Shown here: piece after piece, positions 1-8,459 of the stretch
Numbering within the stretch: the first letter of the stretch is position 1
Layout: each line of letters opens with the position of its first letter
DNA from: Burkholderia sp. 4M9327F10
Lineage (GTDB): Bacteria; Pseudomonadota; Gammaproteobacteria; Burkholderiales; Burkholderiaceae
NCBI RefSeq assembly: GCF_005503145.1
Contig: NZ_SCNV01000032.1
Location: 32,752-96,751, forward strand
Length of the DNA: 64,000 nucleotides
Reading direction: 5' to 3'
Notes under the pieces: model-generated
The model's database searches: none
Told to the model about the DNA's origin: nothing
Seen by the model: only the letters and a program-made list of their open reading frames with translations
Position numbers and translations under genes: made by a program

Positions 1-263
1 CGTTAACGGCGCGCTGCGCACGGTTCTTGAATGCCTTGGCGCAGATGCAGCGCGATCCTCCCGGTGGGGCTATTGGAATAAGGGTTCCGGGTAGTCGATC
101 CAGGCCTGGCAAAACAACGGCCAGGTATTGAAACAGGCCGTCGGACAAACCGATGCCGGCCGGAGTATGCGAGGGTCACGCTAAAGAAATATGACGCTCG
201 TTCACTTACTGACGCTCCCCCTGCGTCTGCCTTGCTTAACCGAAAGCTTCGCCCCCAAAATGT
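1..263. other. intergenic, no gene seen
   Basis: I see no convincing gene before the hairpin that follows cheV. The open frames here have neither a ribosome site nor protein-like composition. Confidence 0.5.
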
Positions 264-299
264 GAAGAGGGTGTTCGCAGCGTTGCAAACACCCTCTTC
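264..299 (-). terminator. hairpin downstream of cheV
   Basis: Perfect 12-bp arms (GAAGAGGGTGTT and AACACCCTCTTC) flank a 12-nt loop. Read leftwards, the stem is followed by a short ATTTT run before a G-rich stretch. It lies about 110 bp past the cheV stop, so it is best read as that gene's intrinsic terminator, although the U-tract is weak. Confidence 0.5.
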
Positions 300-411
300 C
301 TCTTTCAAGAACGGCAGATCATCTTCATCTGGCTTGAGGCCGCCGCGTTGCCTGCGACCTCAATTGAGCGCCAGGCTCACGTTACGTTATACGTGGACGT
401 GGCTAGCCCAT

Positions 412-1398
412 TCAGGCAGGCTGCACCTGAAACTCTCCGGTTGAACTGGCAAGCGCCTGGCGGATCGCCTGAGCCAGTTCACCCGCTGCAAACTTGGCGA
501 TGTAACCGTTTGCACCGGCGTTCTTCACATGCGCTTCGTTAGCCGCACCGGTCAGCGACGAATGAATCACCACCGGGATGTCACGCGTGCGCGCATCGCC
601 CTTGATGTGCCGCGTCAGCGTAAAACCATCCATTTCGGGCATTTCGAGGTCGGTCAGCACAAGGGCGATCTTGTCCCGCGCACGCACTTTCTCACTCTGA
701 GCGTCCTGGGCAATCTGCTGCAGCATGTTCCATGCTTCCTCGCCGGTTTTCGCCATGATGTACTCGGCGCCGATCGCGCCCAGGGCCTGTTCGATCAGCT
801 TGCGTGCAAAACCCGAATCGTCCGCGGCGAGAATCTTCGCGCCGACCGGCATACTCAGGTGCGCGCCGACCGAATTCGGATCGACGGCCGGGTGCTGCGC
901 CGGGAAAACATCGCGCAGTACCTGTTCGACATCGATAACTTGCGCGAGACGCGAGTCGCCCGTGTTGCCGTCGATCCGTGCGATGCTTGTGATCGATTTG
1001 CCGGCGGCCGCACCCTCGGCGGTCAGCACCTGGTTCCACTCGAGCCGCACGATGTCATCCACTTCCTCCACCGCAAACGCTTGCGTGGAACGCGCGAACT
1101 CGGTCACCAGCAGAATGTTGCGGCCGCGGGTCGGCTCGCAACCCATCAGTCGCGGCAGGTCGATCACGGGAATGATCTGCCCGCGAATGTCGACCGCACC
1201 CATGACGTACTCGGATGCACCGGCAATCGGCGTAACCGACGGCATCGTGGATATTTCGCGCACCTTGAACACATTGATCCCGTACAGCTCGTGAGCATCG
1301 CTATCGGGGACCGATCCAAGACGAAACAACAGCAACTCGAATTTATTCGAGCTGGTCAAGCTCGTGCGTTCGTCCGTTACGCGCAGATCTGTTGCCAT
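412..1398 (-). CDS. cheV: CheV-type chemotaxis coupling protein (CheW-receiver fusion)
   Basis: 328 aa. The N-terminal part (about residues 15-165) is a CheW-like domain, with the typical stretches NVFKVREI and VMGAVDIRGQIIPVIDLPRL. The C-terminal part (about 190-315) is a response-regulator receiver with the acidic pocket ADDS and the phospho-acceptor Asp in LVLTDLEMPEMDGF. CheV proteins couple chemoreceptors to CheA in the cytoplasm and adjust signalling by being phosphorylated. The ATG at 1398 is preferred over the adjoining upstream TTG because GGAGAACAAGTTG precedes it. No other chemotaxis gene lies nearby, so it is a stand-alone copy. Confidence 0.93.
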   Translation of the reverse strand: MATDLRVTDERTSLTSSNKFELLLFRLGSVPDSDAHELYGINVFKVREISTMPSVTPIAGASEYVMGAVDIRGQIIPVIDLPRLMGCEPTRGRNILLVTEFARSTQAFAVEEVDDIVRLEWNQVLTAEGAAAGKSITSIARIDGNTGDSRLAQVIDVEQVLRDVFPAQHPAVDPNSVGAHLSMPVGAKILAADDSGFARKLIEQALGAIGAEYIMAKTGEEAWNMLQQIAQDAQSEKVRARDKIALVLTDLEMPEMDGFTLTRHIKGDARTRDIPVVIHSSLTGAANEAHVKNAGANGYIAKFAAGELAQAIRQALASSTGEFQVQPA

Positions 1399-1646
1399 CA
1401 ACTTGTTCTCCGGGTTCGATTTCCGGGCACAGCGCGCTGATGCCGCTCACGACACCGATCGAACGCTCCCGCCTCTTGACTGGTTATCGGCCCGCAGCGC
1501 GCAAAGTTCAGTACCGCACAACATCTTTACGCGGCTTTTTGAAGGCATCCAGGGTTTGCGACCATCGCGCAAACGATTGCGCATCGAGATCATTCATTAG
1601 ACAAAAAGCGCCCGCGCACCGCACAAGCGCCCGTCCTGTTCGTCCA

Positions 1647-2087
1647 TTATTTGCCGCGATGCGGCGAATGCTGTGCAGGCGAAATGTAATTGCGTTTGGC
1701 GAGCAGGGTGTCGCCTTGCTGCTTCCACCTGGCCCGATCCTCAGCCATGCCGCTTTCGGTAAACTCCAGCAACGCACCCAGCAGTTCGCCCAGGTCGCGA
1801 CCTTCGAGCACAGCCCAGTCGACCAGCGCCGCTTTCAGGATCGAACGCTGATCCCTCGTCTTGCGCTCGGCCAGCTTCTCCGCATTGATGATGCGCGAGG
1901 CGCTGGCGCGTGCCTTTTGCGCCCGCTCCGCCGCGCGTTCGGCCTTGATGAGCGCTGCCAGTTTGCGCTCTTCGTCCTCGGTGCGCACCGGCTTGTCGGC
2001 CAGCAGCAACAGCATGCGCTGATGGTCGCTCAGCGCCTTATGACTGCGCAATTGCGTCAGCCGTTCGTTGATCCATTGATCGCTCAT
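1647..2087 (-). CDS. hypothetical charged helical protein, faint TraD/mobilisation-like
   Basis: 146 aa, very rich in Arg, Ala, Glu and Leu, with a long predicted helix or coiled coil (about residues 40-75: DEERKLAALIKAERAAERAQ). The stretch after it (RKTRDQRSILKAALVDWAVL, then LGELLGALLEF) recalls the tail of small conjugal-transfer TraD-type proteins, but no mobilisation genes are nearby and the likeness may come from composition. AGGACA sits just before the ATG. It is the last gene of the leftward DUF2946/TonB/PepSY run, 62 bp after the PepSY stop, and could be co-transcribed. Function unknown. Confidence 0.7.
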   Translation of the reverse strand: MSDQWINERLTQLRSHKALSDHQRMLLLLADKPVRTEDEERKLAALIKAERAAERAQKARASASRIINAEKLAERKTRDQRSILKAALVDWAVLEGRDLGELLGALLEFTESGMAEDRARWKQQGDTLLAKRNYISPAQHSPHRGK

Positions 2088-2149
2088 GGCATTGTCCTGT
2101 CATGGTGAAGGCAACTCGTCGGGGGCGATCTCCATCGCCACTGGAACAG

Positions 2150-3607
2150 TCAGGAAGCCGTATGTTGTGCGGCCCGTCCGAACAAGGTTCGATCGGCGAA
2201 CCAGACGGCAAGCATGGTCGCCCCCATCAAAGGGAATAGCACGCCCAGCAGGACGAGACCGGTCTTCCAGCCACGCATGGGTGGCGCGGCGCGCTCGCGG
2301 CCCGGTGCACCCAGCGAGCGTGCCGGGCGGCGCTGCCACCACATCACGCAACCCGTCGCGGCCATGCCCGCGAGACCCAGCGAAATGAACGCACACAGAA
2401 TCTGGTTAGCCAAACCGAAATAGCGCCCCATGTGCAGTGAGGTGCCATAAGAGACGGCCTTCGACACCGCACCGTAGTCGCCATAGCGAATGTCCTTAAG
2501 CACAGCACCGCTATATTGGTCGATATAGATCGTGCGCTCCTGCTTTGGGTCAGACGGAAAGTAGGAAACGGTATAGACCCCTGTTGCGGAGGCGGGCAGC
2601 ACGATTTCGTAGCCACTCGCGATTCCAAGCGTCCCCATCAGCGCAATCACGCGATCCAGCGAAAAGCGTCCTTCGCCCTCGTCGCTGCGCGAGTTGGGCA
2701 CAGGCACGTTACCGACCGCCCAGGGCGTGGTGGGCAATGGCAGATCGTCCATCGTCATGCCCGGCATCGATTCCATGCCCGAATCATGATGGGCGGCGTG
2801 AGCCGGAACACCTTTTGCCTCGCCCCCCGGCAACGTGGATTGCAGTGGCAATCCGCCCCACGAGCCGGCCGGGGCGCCGAGACTGGCGCTGGTCGCCAGC
2901 GCCTTGAACTGCTTGCCCCACGAACCGGACCACGGCAACCCGGTTAGCACGAATGCGAGGGCGCCGAGCGCGAGCCAGATGCCCATTACCGCATGCACAC
3001 TTTTCCAGAGCGCCCGGCCCTTGAGCGCAAAGCGCGGCCAGAATGCCTCGCGCAGGGTAGTCGTCCCGCGCGGCCACCACAGCGCGATGCCGGTGCCGAT
3101 CATGACAAGCGTCCAGCAGGCCGCCAGTTCCATCAACAGCTCGCCCGGCTTGCCGAGCAGCAACTTGCGATGCAGCATCCGGTCTACCTGCATGAAGCGA
3201 TGCTCAACGCTCAAGGTGCCAAGCACATCCCCTGTGTAGGGGTTCAGATAAACGCTTTGCTTTTCGCCGCCCGGCATGCGAAACACGAATTCGGCGCTGC
3301 GTGCCGGGTCCATGTTGATCGCGGCAGTCGCCGCACGTGCACCTTCTGGCATTGCCTTTTTTGCCCGGACAAGCAGCGCGTCTTCGGTCAACCTCGGCGT
3401 GCTTTGCGGTTCGACGACAAGGCGCTCCCGGTACAGCAACGGTTCAAGCTGCGGTTGAAAGCAGTAGATCGTGCCGGTAATCGCCAGGATCACGAGAAAC
3501 GGCATCACGAAGAGACCGGCATAGAAGTGCCACCGCCATAGGGTGCGATAGCCAGAGCCGGCCGTAGCGCGCGCCGGGGACATGGGATTGGTCGTGGTCA
3601 CGGACAT
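2150..3607 (-). CDS. PepSY-associated membrane protein with Met/His-rich loop
   Basis: 485 aa of the PepSY_TM (PiuB-like) family: an N-terminal membrane segment after WRWHFYAGLFVMPF, a PepSY-type periplasmic part with LNPYTGDVLG, further membrane segments near residues 158-180, 205-225 and 390-415, and a last one near 450-472. In this family such inner-membrane proteins sit beside TonB receptors and are thought to reduce or transfer metal. The loop at about 267-288 is strikingly rich in His and Met (AHAAHHDSGMESMPGMTMDD), a pattern typical of copper-binding loops. AGGAGA precedes the ATG. It starts 32 bp after the TonB receptor, in one operon. Confidence 0.9.
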   Translation of the reverse strand: MSVTTTNPMSPARATAGSGYRTLWRWHFYAGLFVMPFLVILAITGTIYCFQPQLEPLLYRERLVVEPQSTPRLTEDALLVRAKKAMPEGARAATAAINMDPARSAEFVFRMPGGEKQSVYLNPYTGDVLGTLSVEHRFMQVDRMLHRKLLLGKPGELLMELAACWTLVMIGTGIALWWPRGTTTLREAFWPRFALKGRALWKSVHAVMGIWLALGALAFVLTGLPWSGSWGKQFKALATSASLGAPAGSWGGLPLQSTLPGGEAKGVPAHAAHHDSGMESMPGMTMDDLPLPTTPWAVGNVPVPNSRSDEGEGRFSLDRVIALMGTLGIASGYEIVLPASATGVYTVSYFPSDPKQERTIYIDQYSGAVLKDIRYGDYGAVSKAVSYGTSLHMGRYFGLANQILCAFISLGLAGMAATGCVMWWQRRPARSLGAPGRERAAPPMRGWKTGLVLLGVLFPLMGATMLAVWFADRTLFGRAAQHTAS

Positions 3608-3639
3608 TCAATTCTCCTGATAGGCATAACGTAGACCGC

Positions 3640-5979
3640 TCACATCCGCAGCTTGCCTTCGACGTAAAACGTGCGGCCCGGATAGGGGTGATAGACGAAG
3701 TAGCGCTCATCGAACAGGTTGTCGACACCTACGCCGATCTCGCTCAGCTTCGAAGGCTTGAACGTGTATTTAAGGTCAGCGACCGTATAGGTACTGGTGC
3801 CGCCGAAGACATCCGGATTGGTGTCCGTGTTCGTCAACGTGTTGTATTGACGCCCCGAGTAGTGCACGCCCGCGGTGAGCGTCGAGCGTTCGTCAAGGTG
3901 GTAGCTCGCAACCAGGTCCGCACGCCACAGCGGAATGCGGTAGAAATACTTGCCGACCGTTGCGGGGTTCTGCGCATTGGCGAGAATCTTCGATTGCGTA
4001 TAGGCCACACTCGTCATCAGATCCAGCCCACGCACCAGGACGTCCTGTCCCTCGTAGCTTGTCTCGATACCGCGCGAACGTACTTCGCCGATGTTCTGGA
4101 AATTCGTGACGTTCGGTACGACCGTCGTATCGGTCTGGCTAAAGATCGTGTTCTTGACGTCGTCCTGGAACAGCGTGAAGCGAAACAGTCCGTTCCAGTG
4201 CGCCCATTCAGCCGTGAGCTCTTTGGAAAGATCGTTTTCCGGTCTCAGGTTCGGGTTGTTGTTGATGATCGACGACCCGTTGATCTGTCCTTGAAACAGC
4301 TCGCTGACGGTCGGAAAACGATAGGCGCGCCCGATCGATGCACGCAAGGTCAGATCGTTGCTCACGTCGAATGACAGCGAGGCTTTAGGAGAGAAGTGCT
4401 GGTCGCTCACGTCGCTATAGGGCAAGCGCGTGGCGCCTAGCGCCTGCGACCCGTCGTAGGCTTGCCAGTCTTCATACCGCACGCCGTAGACCAGCTTCCA
4501 GCGCGGCAGGAAACGCCACGCGTCCTGGGCGTAGAGCGCCTGGGTCTGCGTCTTGCCCGCGAACGCATTCGCGAAGCGGGTGCCCGCGCCGTCCTGCCAG
4601 TTGAGCGTGTTGTAGGTGGTGTTGTCGAGAAAGTAATTGTCGTAGTGGTAGCCGAAGGTCAATGCGTGATTCGCGAGACCCGCCTCGGGTACGGGAGGCG
4701 TATAGGTCGTCTTCAGATCCAGGGTCTTCCAGCCCGTGCCGTCGCCGAACGTCACGGTTCCCGGACCGTTGCCCGGCGCGCCCGAGCTCGCCGTGCGCGC
4801 CACGCTGCTGCCGACGTCGTAATAGGAGGCAATCGCTTCACCGTTCCAGCCTGTCGCATTGCGCGTCTTGAGCGTGAGACCGTACAGCCAGTTTTCGCTG
4901 TAGCCCGCACTGGGGGCGAACTCGGCCGCGGGAATCGCATACTCATAGCCGCCAATGTTGACGTTGCCGCTGTAGACGGGATTGCCGTTGGCATCGCGCA
5001 GGAAGGTCGAGGTCTGGCTGTTATAGCTGTGGTGCCAGTAGCCGAGCGTGAAGCCGCCCTGTAGTGCCGGCGTGAAGTCGTACTGCATCTTCAGCTTGAA
5101 CTGGTCGTTAATCGAATGCTCTATGCCCTCACCATTCACGCCGAGCACGGCGGTCGGTGTGTTGGTCTGGTTGTTGTAAAAATACGCACCCGTTACAGGA
5201 ATGTCGCTGGCTTTGGCCGGTGTGTTCGATTTGGCCAGCGTCCCGAACTGCAGCGGCTGACTGGTGTTTTCCAGGTGGTTCACGTCGAGCAGGTACGAGA
5301 AATTGCCGATCTTGTCGCCGATCGAAGCACTCGTCTCGCTCCCGTTGAAGTTGCCGTTCACGCCAAACAGGTTGAAATGCTGCGTGAATCCCTTGACGTC
5401 CGCCTCGGCCTGAAACTTCGTTGGCATGCGCGTGGTGATGAGCACCGTTGCACCCAGCGAGTTACCCGGATAAGCCGCGGAAAACGGGCCGTAAATGACA
5501 CTGACCTGCTGGATCTCATCAGGCGTCACCATCGACCATTCAGGCGGAAACGAATAGCTGTTGCCGAGCAGATTGCTTAGCAGCAGGCCGTCCGCGTAAA
5601 CGAGCCCGCGTGCGCTCTGGCTATTGCTCGTGCCGCGAACGGCAATGATCGAATTCAGATCGCCAATAAAACGCTTGCGCACGGCGAGATTGGGCATGTA
5701 CTGAAGCACATCCTCGCTGTTCACCACATTCCAGTTCTGGAATTGCGCCGGCGTCACCGTCTCGACGGTCGCAGGAAGATTGGGGTCGACTACTGCGACC
5801 GGAGCGGTTGCACTAGCGGTGATCGTGACCGAGGGCAACGTGACATTGCTAGACGTGCTCTGTGCTTGAGCAAACGAAGGAGCAACCGCGAGCGGCAGCA
5901 GGCCGAGCGTGATATGCGAGACGTGACGCGCCCCTCTGCGGGCGCAATGGGGCCGGCTTCGCAAAGCGAAGTTGAACAT
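3640..5979 (-). CDS. TonB-dependent outer-membrane receptor
   Basis: 779 aa. A signal peptide ending near AQAQ is followed by a plug domain (about 60-180, with the EDVLQYMPNLAVRKRF and IAVRGTSNSQSARG stretches and VIYGPFSAAYPGNSLGATV), then a 22-strand-type barrel ending in YVEGKLRM with a terminal hydrophobic residue. VGVDNLFDERYFVYHPYPGR is the usual late-barrel signature. It should take up a metal, a metal chelate or another ligand using TonB energy. The substrate cannot be read from the sequence; the DUF2946 and Met/His-rich PepSY neighbours suggest copper. CAGGAAA precedes the ATG. Confidence 0.93.
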   Translation of the reverse strand: MFNFALRSRPHCARRGARHVSHITLGLLPLAVAPSFAQAQSTSSNVTLPSVTITASATAPVAVVDPNLPATVETVTPAQFQNWNVVNSEDVLQYMPNLAVRKRFIGDLNSIIAVRGTSNSQSARGLVYADGLLLSNLLGNSYSFPPEWSMVTPDEIQQVSVIYGPFSAAYPGNSLGATVLITTRMPTKFQAEADVKGFTQHFNLFGVNGNFNGSETSASIGDKIGNFSYLLDVNHLENTSQPLQFGTLAKSNTPAKASDIPVTGAYFYNNQTNTPTAVLGVNGEGIEHSINDQFKLKMQYDFTPALQGGFTLGYWHHSYNSQTSTFLRDANGNPVYSGNVNIGGYEYAIPAAEFAPSAGYSENWLYGLTLKTRNATGWNGEAIASYYDVGSSVARTASSGAPGNGPGTVTFGDGTGWKTLDLKTTYTPPVPEAGLANHALTFGYHYDNYFLDNTTYNTLNWQDGAGTRFANAFAGKTQTQALYAQDAWRFLPRWKLVYGVRYEDWQAYDGSQALGATRLPYSDVSDQHFSPKASLSFDVSNDLTLRASIGRAYRFPTVSELFQGQINGSSIINNNPNLRPENDLSKELTAEWAHWNGLFRFTLFQDDVKNTIFSQTDTTVVPNVTNFQNIGEVRSRGIETSYEGQDVLVRGLDLMTSVAYTQSKILANAQNPATVGKYFYRIPLWRADLVASYHLDERSTLTAGVHYSGRQYNTLTNTDTNPDVFGGTSTYTVADLKYTFKPSKLSEIGVGVDNLFDERYFVYHPYPGRTFYVEGKLRM

Positions 5980-6065
5980 GAAAATTTCCTGAAGGCATTG
6001 GACAAGCGGCCGCGCGCGCCTTCAACGGGCGCATCGACAGGCACGGCCAGCAGCAATAACGACGA

Positions 6066-6431
6066 TCAGGAAACAGCAGGAGGGTCGCGTGGGCGCCCGG
6101 AAGGAAAGGCGCCAAGCGGCGTAAAGCGGGTGCTCAGCACTGGCGCGGCGGCCACGCTGACGAGCACGATCATGGGAAGTGCTGCGGGAGGAATCGAGGG
6201 CACCGCCATATGACCCGCCAGCAGATCGCAATAGCCGCAGGCGGCTAGCGAATCGACAGTGCCTTGTTGATGGTCCGGAGTACCAGGTTGATCGGCAGAG
6301 CAGAGCGCGGCAATGGGTTCGTGCGCTTGAGCTGAGACGACCAGTTGACTGACGATCGGCGCGAATACGATGAGCCACATGGCGATCAGGCCAAGCCACG
6401 CGGTCAGGTATTTGCGGTTGTAGAAGGTCAT
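6066..6431 (-). CDS. DUF2946 family membrane-anchored protein, putative metal binder
   Basis: 121 aa. It has an N-terminal hydrophobic segment (residues 10-33) and a short extracytoplasmic part with the family signature AACGYCDLLAGH (Cys65, Cys68, His74), then a second hydrophobic stretch and a Pro/Arg-rich tail. The CxxC-His arrangement is that of a small metal site. Small proteins of this family are often found beside TonB-dependent copper receptors. It is the first gene of the leftward operon, 86 bp before the receptor. The inner ATG at 6431 is chosen because the signal-like segment starts there; upstream codons look non-coding. Confidence 0.75.
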   Translation of the reverse strand: MTFYNRKYLTAWLGLIAMWLIVFAPIVSQLVVSAQAHEPIAALCSADQPGTPDHQQGTVDSLAACGYCDLLAGHMAVPSIPPAALPMIVLVSVAAAPVLSTRFTPLGAFPSGRPRDPPAVS

Positions 6432-6535
6432 GTTGTTGGGCGCAATAACGCGCCGAAGTCTATCACCTCGAGCCGGACATATCCAGACCGGCCAGCGAGC
6501 AGCGTGGCATTTTGACGCATGCCGCCAACCGGCTT

Positions 6536-6566
6536 CTTTCCCGCGAGGAAACCCCTGTTGAGGATC
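6536..6566. repeat. 31-bp element, copy 1
   Basis: This 31-bp stretch matches 7686-7716 at 26 of 31 positions. It begins with the small palindrome TTTCC-N5-GGAAA, followed by ACCCC, a variable dinucleotide and TTGAG. It lies about 90 bp before the 2-hydroxyacid dehydrogenase start and about 105 bp before the divergent DUF2946 start. Role unknown. Confidence 0.6.
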
Positions 6567-6653
6567 GAGAAAACCGCAGGCGCAGGCGCCGTTCACAATG
6601 GGGGGCGTCTCTCACACACGCCCAAACGTGATAAGCCCTACTTCCGATCGCTC

Positions 6654-7628
6654 ATGTCAAACACTCCCTTGAAGGTGGTCTTTCTCGACCGCGCCACCAT
6701 TTCGCCGCAAACTGTTCTCAAGGCGCTGCCCTTCGCACATTCGCTCGAGGTGTTCGAGCAGACACCGTCCGACTTGATCGCCGCACGAATCGCCGACGCG
6801 GATATCGTCATTGCAAACAAAGTCTGTCTGAACGCAGCAGACCTCAGGCATGCCAGGCATCTGAAGATGATCGCTATTGCGGCGACCGGAACTGACAACG
6901 TCGATCTGCAGACCTGTCGCGAACTCGGCATTGTGGTGAGCAACATCCAGAACTACGCCACGCACGCCGTTCCGGAGCATACGTTCGCATTGATCTTCGC
7001 ATTGCGGCGCAGCCTGGTGGCGTATCGCGACGCTGTACGCGCTGGTCGTTGGTTGCAGGCGAACCAGTTCTGTTTCTTCGACTTTCCGATCAGGGATCTG
7101 CGCGGCTCGACGCTAGGCATCATCGGCGACGGAGCACTGGGACGGGCGGTTGCCGATATCGGCCGCGCCCTGGGACTCCGCGTTCTGTTCTCGGCGCACA
7201 AGGGCCGCGACGACATGGGTTCGCTGTATACGCCGTTGCGCGAGGTGCTTGAGACTAGCGACATCCTGTCGTTGCATTGCCCACTTACGGCTGCTACACG
7301 CAACCTGATCGACGAGCCCGAGTTTCTCCAGATGAGGCGCAAGCCGCTACTGATCAACACCGCACGTGGCGGTCTGGTGAACGAGGCCGCGCTGGTGGCG
7401 GCACTGAAATCGGGTTTGATATCGGGAGCCGGTTTTGATGTCGTCACGCAGGAACCCATGCCCGCCAGCCATCCATTTCAGGAAGTGCTTGGCCACCCCG
7501 GCTTCCTGCTCACGCCGCACGTGGCGTGGGCAAGCGACGAAGCGATACAGGCCCTTGCCGACCAGCTTGTCGGGAACATCGCAGCATTTCAGGCCGGCAA
7601 TCCGCGCAATGTGGTGACAGGCAAGTAA
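6654..7628 (+). CDS. D-2-hydroxyacid dehydrogenase (hydroxypyruvate/glycerate type)
   Basis: 324 aa of the D-isomer-specific 2-hydroxyacid dehydrogenase family, which interconverts 2-oxo and D-2-hydroxy acids with NAD(P)H in the cytoplasm. Visible signatures are AATGTDNVDLQTC, the nucleotide-binding LGIIGDGALGRAV, the catalytic Arg in LLINTARGGLVNEAAL, and the catalytic His in LTPHVAWAS. The Arg-Gly-Gly form and overall length resemble glycerate dehydrogenase/hydroxypyruvate reductase, but substrate choice in this family cannot be settled by eye. The ATG at 6654 is chosen because family proteins start here. The 31-bp repeat lies on both sides of the gene. Confidence 0.9.
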   Translation: MSNTPLKVVFLDRATISPQTVLKALPFAHSLEVFEQTPSDLIAARIADADIVIANKVCLNAADLRHARHLKMIAIAATGTDNVDLQTCRELGIVVSNIQNYATHAVPEHTFALIFALRRSLVAYRDAVRAGRWLQANQFCFFDFPIRDLRGSTLGIIGDGALGRAVADIGRALGLRVLFSAHKGRDDMGSLYTPLREVLETSDILSLHCPLTAATRNLIDEPEFLQMRRKPLLINTARGGLVNEAALVAALKSGLISGAGFDVVTQEPMPASHPFQEVLGHPGFLLTPHVAWASDEAIQALADQLVGNIAAFQAGNPRNVVTGK

Positions 7629-7685
7629 CCGGGTAAACCACCACGCTGCCGCCGCGCCACCCCGGGGGCGCCATGATGGCGGAGC

Positions 7686-7716
7686 CTTTCCCGGCAGGAA
7701 ACCCCGCTTGAGAATC
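7686..7716. repeat. 31-bp element, copy 2
   Basis: Second copy of the element at 6536, in the same orientation, 57 bp after the dehydrogenase stop and 65 bp before the VOC gene start. The five differences fall in three places, two of them dinucleotide swaps (CG for GC and TG for GC), while the TTTCC/GGAAA palindrome is intact. Confidence 0.6.
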
Positions 7717-7781
7717 CATCCATTATCACGTCGGCAAATTTGGACCACGATGCATGCAGCAAGTTAGACAAGGAGTTGAAC

Positions 7782-8168
7782 ATGCCGTTGATTGACCATC
7801 TCGACCATCTAGTCCTCACGTGTGTCGATCCCGATGCGACCAGGAATTTCTACACGAAGGTGATGCAGATGGAGTTGGAGACCTTCGGCGCGGGGCGTCT
7901 CGCGTTTCGTTTCGGCAACCAGAAAATCAATCTTCATGTTCGAGGGGCGGAATTCGAACCCAAGGCGCACGTCCCTGTGCCTGGCGCACTGGATCTGTGC
8001 TTCATCGCCGCTGTTCCGCTCGACGAGGTCATCAGGCACCTGAATCAGGTTGAATGGCCGATCATCGAAGGGCCGGTCGAACGCACCGGCGCAACCCAGA
8101 AGATCCGCTCCGTCTATGTTCGAGATCCCGATCTCAATCTGATCGAGATTTCCGAACTCCTGGGCTGA
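7782..8168 (+). CDS. VOC (glyoxalase/fosfomycin-resistance fold) family protein
   Basis: 128 aa, one VOC module pair: IDHLDHLVLTCVDPDATRNF at the start and YVRDPDLNLIEISE at the end, with likely metal ligands in His7 or His10 and the terminal Glu. The family includes glyoxalase I, ring-cleaving dioxygenases and fosfomycin-inactivating enzymes; this single-domain form is often annotated as glyoxalase/virulence-type with no proven substrate. AAGGAG lies about 8 bp before the ATG. It is probably its own unit, ending at the strong hairpin at 8183. Confidence 0.88.
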   Translation: MPLIDHLDHLVLTCVDPDATRNFYTKVMQMELETFGAGRLAFRFGNQKINLHVRGAEFEPKAHVPVPGALDLCFIAAVPLDEVIRHLNQVEWPIIEGPVERTGATQKIRSVYVRDPDLNLIEISELLG

Positions 8169-8182
8169 AATAGCGCGGCCCG

Positions 8183-8216
8183 CCACGCCGGAGCAGAGTC
8201 CGGCGTGGTTCTTTGC
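8183..8216 (+). terminator. intrinsic terminator after the VOC gene
   Basis: Perfect 10-bp GC-rich arms (CCACGCCGGA and TCCGGCGTGG) with a 6-nt loop are followed directly by TTCTTT. It lies 14 bp past the VOC stop codon. Confidence 0.9.
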
Positions 8217-8459
8217 ATTTGAGGCGCCATCACGGTAGCCGGCGCTCAAACGCAAACGGCTCCATTTCGATCTGTTTGAAAACTTAAGGCGGCGCAACTG
8301 AAAGCGTCGTCTTGACCGCACCAGGCATAGAACCGTGGGCGGAACGGCAGCACCATCCGGTCTATTCAGCAACCGTCTTGCATGGGATCGGAGCGAGTGC
8401 TTCGCATGGGACCCGAGTAACGCGCTAAAGCGCCGGCTCTGGTCAACTTAGGAGACACC

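Noticed and set aside
529..1440. 303-codon frame opposite cheV
   Set aside because: Antisense shadow of the CheV gene in high-GC DNA.
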